A DNA stretch of 6,947 nucleotides from CAYMNU01 sp964391885 (GTDB lineage Archaea > Altiarchaeota > Altiarchaeia > JAFGQM01), in NCBI GenBank assembly GCA_964391885.1, contig CAYMNU010000036.1:1-6947 (forward strand), read 5' to 3'. The notes beneath the pieces were generated by a model. That model made no database searches, had not been told where the DNA came from, and saw nothing but the letters and a program-made list of their open reading frames with translations. Of this stretch, positions 4,546 to 6,947 are shown piece by piece. The position numbers and the translations under genes were made by a program. Within the stretch, counting starts at the first letter, position 1. Every line of letters starts with the position of its first letter.

Positions 4546-5790
4546 ATGAGTGACATAGACAGGGACTTGATTAAATCGGTGGCATCTGATGAAGGCGTTA
4601 GCGAAGAGCAGCTTACGGCATCTGTCAAAGCAGGCCGTGCAGTCATACTGAAGAACGCTCACAGGGACATAAAACCACTTGGCATCGGTGAGGGCCTGAG
4701 GACCAAAATCAACATCAACTTCGGCACGAGCCCTGCGCGGGCCGACGACAAGGAAGAGCTGGAAAAGCTGAGGATAGCCATCTCGCACGGCGCGGATACT
4801 GTCATGGATTTGAGCACAGGGAGCCAAATTGACAAAACCCGGCGCAGCCTACTAAAAGCGTGTGATGTCCCGTTGGGCACTGTGCCCGTCTACCAATCCT
4901 TCAAGCTGGAGGAGCATCCGAAAACCGATATAGAAACTATGCTTAAAGTCATAGAAAAGCACTGCCTCGACGGCGTGGATTTTGTGACGCTGCACTGCGG
5001 CTTGACAAAAGCCGCCATCCCAGCAATCAAGAAGCGTATGATGGGTGTCGTCTCGCGCGGCGGGGCATTGCTTGTCAAGTGGATGGATGACAACAATATG
5101 GAAAACCCGCTGTATGAACATTTTGACGATGTCCTGGCAATACTTAAAGAGCATGATGTGGTGTTATCACTTGGGGACGGCCTGCGACCCGGCTGCCTAA
5201 AGGACGCAAGCGACGAGGCCCAGTTCCATGAGCTCAATGTCCTCGGCGAACTGACAGAGCGGGCTTGGGCGGAGGGTGTCCAGGTTATTATCGAAGGCCC
5301 CGGCCACATACCACTAAACCAAATTGAATTTAATGTCAAAGAGCAGAAGCGCATATGTAGGGGCGCCCCCTTCTATGTCCTGGGGCCATTGGTCACCGAT
5401 GTCGCCCCCGGCTATGACCATATAACCGCAGCCATCGGCGGCGCATTAGCGGCTTATTATGGTGTGGATTACCTATGCGCGGTTAGCCCCAAAGAGCATT
5501 TAGGGCTTCCTGATGCTGACGACATCCGCGTGGCGACAATCACGAGCAAAATAGCCGCGCATGCTGCGGATATTGCCAAAGGCCTCCCCGGCGCGCGCAA
5601 GTGGGATGACGACATGAGCCGCGCCCGCGCAGACCTGGACTGGGATACTATGTTCAAGCTTGCAATTGATCCCAAGCTTGCCGAGGCAATGCGGGGCGAG
5701 TGCCTTGCCAGCGACCCCGATGTCTGTTCTATGTGCGGCGAGTTCTGCTCGGTGAAGATAAGCAGGAAATTGCTGAAAAATGAAGACTGA
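4546..5790 (+). CDS. thiC: Phosphomethylpyrimidine synthase ThiC (short form)
   Basis: ThiC is an unusual radical-SAM enzyme that rearranges 5-aminoimidazole ribotide to hydroxymethylpyrimidine phosphate, the pyrimidine half of thiamine, using a C-terminal [4Fe-4S] cluster. The 414-residue product is the short form without the long N-terminal extension of E. coli ThiC. Motifs are GLRTKININFGTS (50-62), MDLSTG (87-92), VTLHCG (147-152), SRGG (170-173), SLGDGLRPG (208-216), EGPGHIP (250-256), GPLVTDVAPGYDHI (280-293), SPKEHLGLP (314-322) and the cluster cysteines Cys394, Cys397 and Cys401. Spacing is CX2CX3C rather than the CX2CX4C of classical ThiC, which I believe is common in short anaerobic forms. 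A BzaF-like paralogue making hydroxybenzimidazole cannot be fully excluded. The next gene overlaps it by 11 bases. Confidence 0.95.
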   Translation: MSDIDRDLIKSVASDEGVSEEQLTASVKAGRAVILKNAHRDIKPLGIGEGLRTKININFGTSPARADDKEELEKLRIAISHGADTVMDLSTGSQIDKTRRSLLKACDVPLGTVPVYQSFKLEEHPKTDIETMLKVIEKHCLDGVDFVTLHCGLTKAAIPAIKKRMMGVVSRGGALLVKWMDDNNMENPLYEHFDDVLAILKEHDVVLSLGDGLRPGCLKDASDEAQFHELNVLGELTERAWAEGVQVIIEGPGHIPLNQIEFNVKEQKRICRGAPFYVLGPLVTDVAPGYDHITAAIGGALAAYYGVDYLCAVSPKEHLGLPDADDIRVATITSKIAAHAADIAKGLPGARKWDDDMSRARADLDWDTMFKLAIDPKLAEAMRGECLASDPDVCSMCGEFCSVKISRKLLKNED

Positions 5791-6181
5791 GCTTGCTCCC
5801 GACATAGACAAGCGCATCAAGATTATAATCCGCGCACTGAATCTCGGGCATGTCAGCGGCAAGCATATAATCTGCATGAGGTCTGCGGGCGCAAAGACCC
5901 GCGCCCTTGCCCGCATATGGGGGCTGCCGAGAATCTGGCAGCAGGCACTCTACCTGAATGCATACTATATAATTGAAGTAGTCTCCGAGAAGTTTGACAG
6001 GCTCTCTCATGAAGAGCAGGACAAGACTCTCATACACGAGCTGATGCATGTGCCCAAGACATTCAGCGGTGCTTTGGTTCCCCACGAATGCTTTGGAAAG
6101 AAGATAGACCACAAGTCCGTCGACAAGCTATATGCCCTATATGTAAAGGAAATCAGGGATAACCCGCATCTCTTAATCTAA
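5780..6181 (+). CDS. Predicted zinc metallopeptidase (HEXXH, COG4900-like)
   Basis: A 133-residue soluble protein with a zinc-binding HEXXH at 86-90 in LIHELMHVPKTFSGALVPH. That context matches the archaeal putative metallopeptidases I associate with COG4900. His86 and His90 are metal ligands and Glu87 the catalytic base by family rule; His102 or His111 (KIDHKSVDKLY) could be the third ligand. Residues 61-80 (AYYIIEVVSEKFDRLSHEEQ) give the strand and helix that normally precede the active-site helix. No signal peptide or membrane segment is present, so action is cytoplasmic and the substrate is unknown. The ATG lies inside the last codons of thiC, overlapping by 11 bases in another frame, which suggests co-transcription and perhaps coupled translation. 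A role in thiamine metabolism is not shown. Confidence 0.82.
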   Translation: MKTELAPDIDKRIKIIIRALNLGHVSGKHIICMRSAGAKTRALARIWGLPRIWQQALYLNAYYIIEVVSEKFDRLSHEEQDKTLIHELMHVPKTFSGALVPHECFGKKIDHKSVDKLYALYVKEIRDNPHLLI

Positions 6182-6204
6182 ATCTTAATCATCTCATGCT
6201 AGGT

Positions 6205-6810
6205 CTATTCTATCTCTTTTTTGATGATTCTTCCTCTAGGCTTCTCCTCGCACCAGACCTGTCCCTGGAAGGAATAAACTTCTGTCTTAGGGTCCAGCCA
6301 GGCGTCCCGGGGCAGCCCTGCCTTGCGGCATGCCTGTGACAAAAACTCTTCTTCGTCCCAGCCCCACTCGACGGGAACCTGCGGCAGCAAAAGCCCTGAC
6401 GCCCATCCTCTGCGCATTATCAGGCCGTCGCGGCCGACCTTAATCTTATTTGGAAGCTCCCTCGGGTCGTTCACTTTGATTAATTCCGGCGGAGTCAGGA
6501 CAGAGACCTCGACAAGCAGCTTGTCAAGCTCGTTCTCATCTACTGGCCTGAACCTGGGGTCGCGCGAAGCTGCTGATATAGCGGAATCAATGAGCGCGTC
6601 AATCAGTGGCGCTACTGGTTCAGGGAAGCCTATGCAACCCCTTAAATCATGGCTTGGGTACTTTTCCAAGGTGACGAATACGCCGCGCTTTTCGTTAAAT
6701 GAAGGGGGCACATTATCAGGCTCGTAGCGCCTTCCTTCAAAAATCAAAGTATCCACAACCCTGCGTGCGATTCCAACCGCCAATTGCCCGCCCTTCTCGC
6801 TTAGTGGCAT
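6205..6810 (-). CDS. AMMECR1 domain protein
   Basis: A 201-residue cytoplasmic protein of the AMMECR1 family, whose biochemical role is unknown; homologues are often encoded near Memo-like and radical-SAM genes. The hallmark LRGCIGF is at 56-62, followed by DPRF (84-87), VEVSVLTPP (100-108), GRDGLIMRRG (116-125), LLLPQVPVEWGWDEEEFL (140-157) and a C-terminal VYSFQGQVW. The ATG at 6810 is preferred. It gives the usual family start (MPLSEKGGQLAVGIARRV), and a TATA-like GGTATTAATTCC lies about 27 bases upstream. A longer frame from 6873 would add 21 residues, overlap the start of the divergent plus-strand frame, and place the AT-rich promoter inside coding sequence. It converges on the metallopeptidase gene with 23 bases between stop codons. 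Confidence 0.92.
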   Translation of the reverse strand: MPLSEKGGQLAVGIARRVVDTLIFEGRRYEPDNVPPSFNEKRGVFVTLEKYPSHDLRGCIGFPEPVAPLIDALIDSAISAASRDPRFRPVDENELDKLLVEVSVLTPPELIKVNDPRELPNKIKVGRDGLIMRRGWASGLLLPQVPVEWGWDEEEFLSQACRKAGLPRDAWLDPKTEVYSFQGQVWCEEKPRGRIIKKEIE

Positions 6811-6831
6811 TATGGATATTTTAACTTTAAT

Positions 6832-6868
6832 GGAATTAATACCTTTTTCTGCGTTTAACCTATATTTA
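6832..6868. promoter_or_regulatory. AT-rich divergent promoter region
   Basis: On the minus strand a TATTAATT (6841-6834) fits a leaderless start of the AMMECR1 gene at 6810. A second, TTAAATATAGG (6868-6858), would give a short leader. This stretch is the only AT-rich part between the AMMECR1 start and the plus-strand frame at 6872. Confidence 0.4.
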
Positions 6869-6871
6869 ATC

Positions 6872-6947
6872 ATGCCAAAACCAAGAAGGCCATCTGCGCT
6901 GAGTCCAGAGTCCAGGCAAGTTCTTGCAATTACAGGCCTGAGGTCTT
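6872..6947 (+). CDS. Partial open frame running off the window end
   Basis: From the ATG at 6872 a frame stays open for 25 codons to the last base (MPKPRRPSALSPESRQVLAI then TGLRS). It is basic and proline-rich at the start. No family can be named from this fragment. GC content rises sharply at its start compared with the AT-rich gap before it, as expected at a gene boundary, and it would be divergent from the AMMECR1 gene. No ideally spaced TATA box is seen (CCTATATTTAA lies only about 8 bases before the ATG), so the start is uncertain. Confidence 0.4.
   Translation, partial: MPKPRRPSALSPESRQVLAITGLRS

Noticed and set aside
6811..6873. 21-residue N-terminal extension of the AMMECR1 protein
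   Set aside because: The extension is outside the usual family start, overlaps the divergent frame's start codon, and is AT-rich with TATA-like sequence.

Overview
The window reads as chromosomal DNA from an archaeon. The support is a glutamine synthetase of the GSI-alpha type, a DUF4443 winged-helix protein, an archaeal-style protein-L-isoaspartate methyltransferase, an AMMECR1-domain protein and a short ThiC. T-rich TATA boxes also sit about 21-29 bases upstream of several start codons, with no Shine-Dalgarno sequence between them, as expected for largely leaderless mRNAs. The lineage cannot be fixed from this sequence; an uncultivated euryarchaeal or DPANN-type genome is a guess. No transposase, phage gene, tRNA, rRNA or CRISPR array was seen.

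Layout. Bases 4-1350 hold glnA, which ends in a hairpin plus T-tract terminator overlapping its stop codon. A DUF4443 regulator-like gene (1451-2038) follows from its own TATA box. Next come a secreted cysteine-rich protein (2121-2972), preceded by a perfect 19-bp palindrome, and a 39-residue single-pass membrane microprotein (3001-3120). The microprotein runs tail-to-tail into pcm and shares a CTAG with it, so both stop codons overlap. pcm (3117-3770) and cutA (3795-4100) form a minus-strand pair.

Bases 4101-4545 are non-coding and are the most unusual part. They contain two nearly identical 71-bp blocks (70 of 71 bases the same, offset 212 bp). Each lies just downstream, on the minus strand, of the same TTTTTATAGG TATA-like sequence. 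Each block encodes a hairpin closed by a GCAA tetraloop and a run of three GGG tracts. The best reading is a tandemly duplicated small non-coding RNA gene of no family I recognise. The second copy is divergent from thiC.

The plus-strand pair thiC (4546-5790) and a HEXXH metallopeptidase (5780-6181) overlaps by 11 bases. A 16-bp palindrome lies between the thiC TATA box and its start codon. An AMMECR1 gene runs convergently on the minus strand. A partial plus-strand reading frame starts at 6872 and leaves the window.

The genes are mainly housekeeping: nitrogen assimilation, thiamine pyrimidine synthesis, protein repair and metal tolerance. They do not form one pathway.
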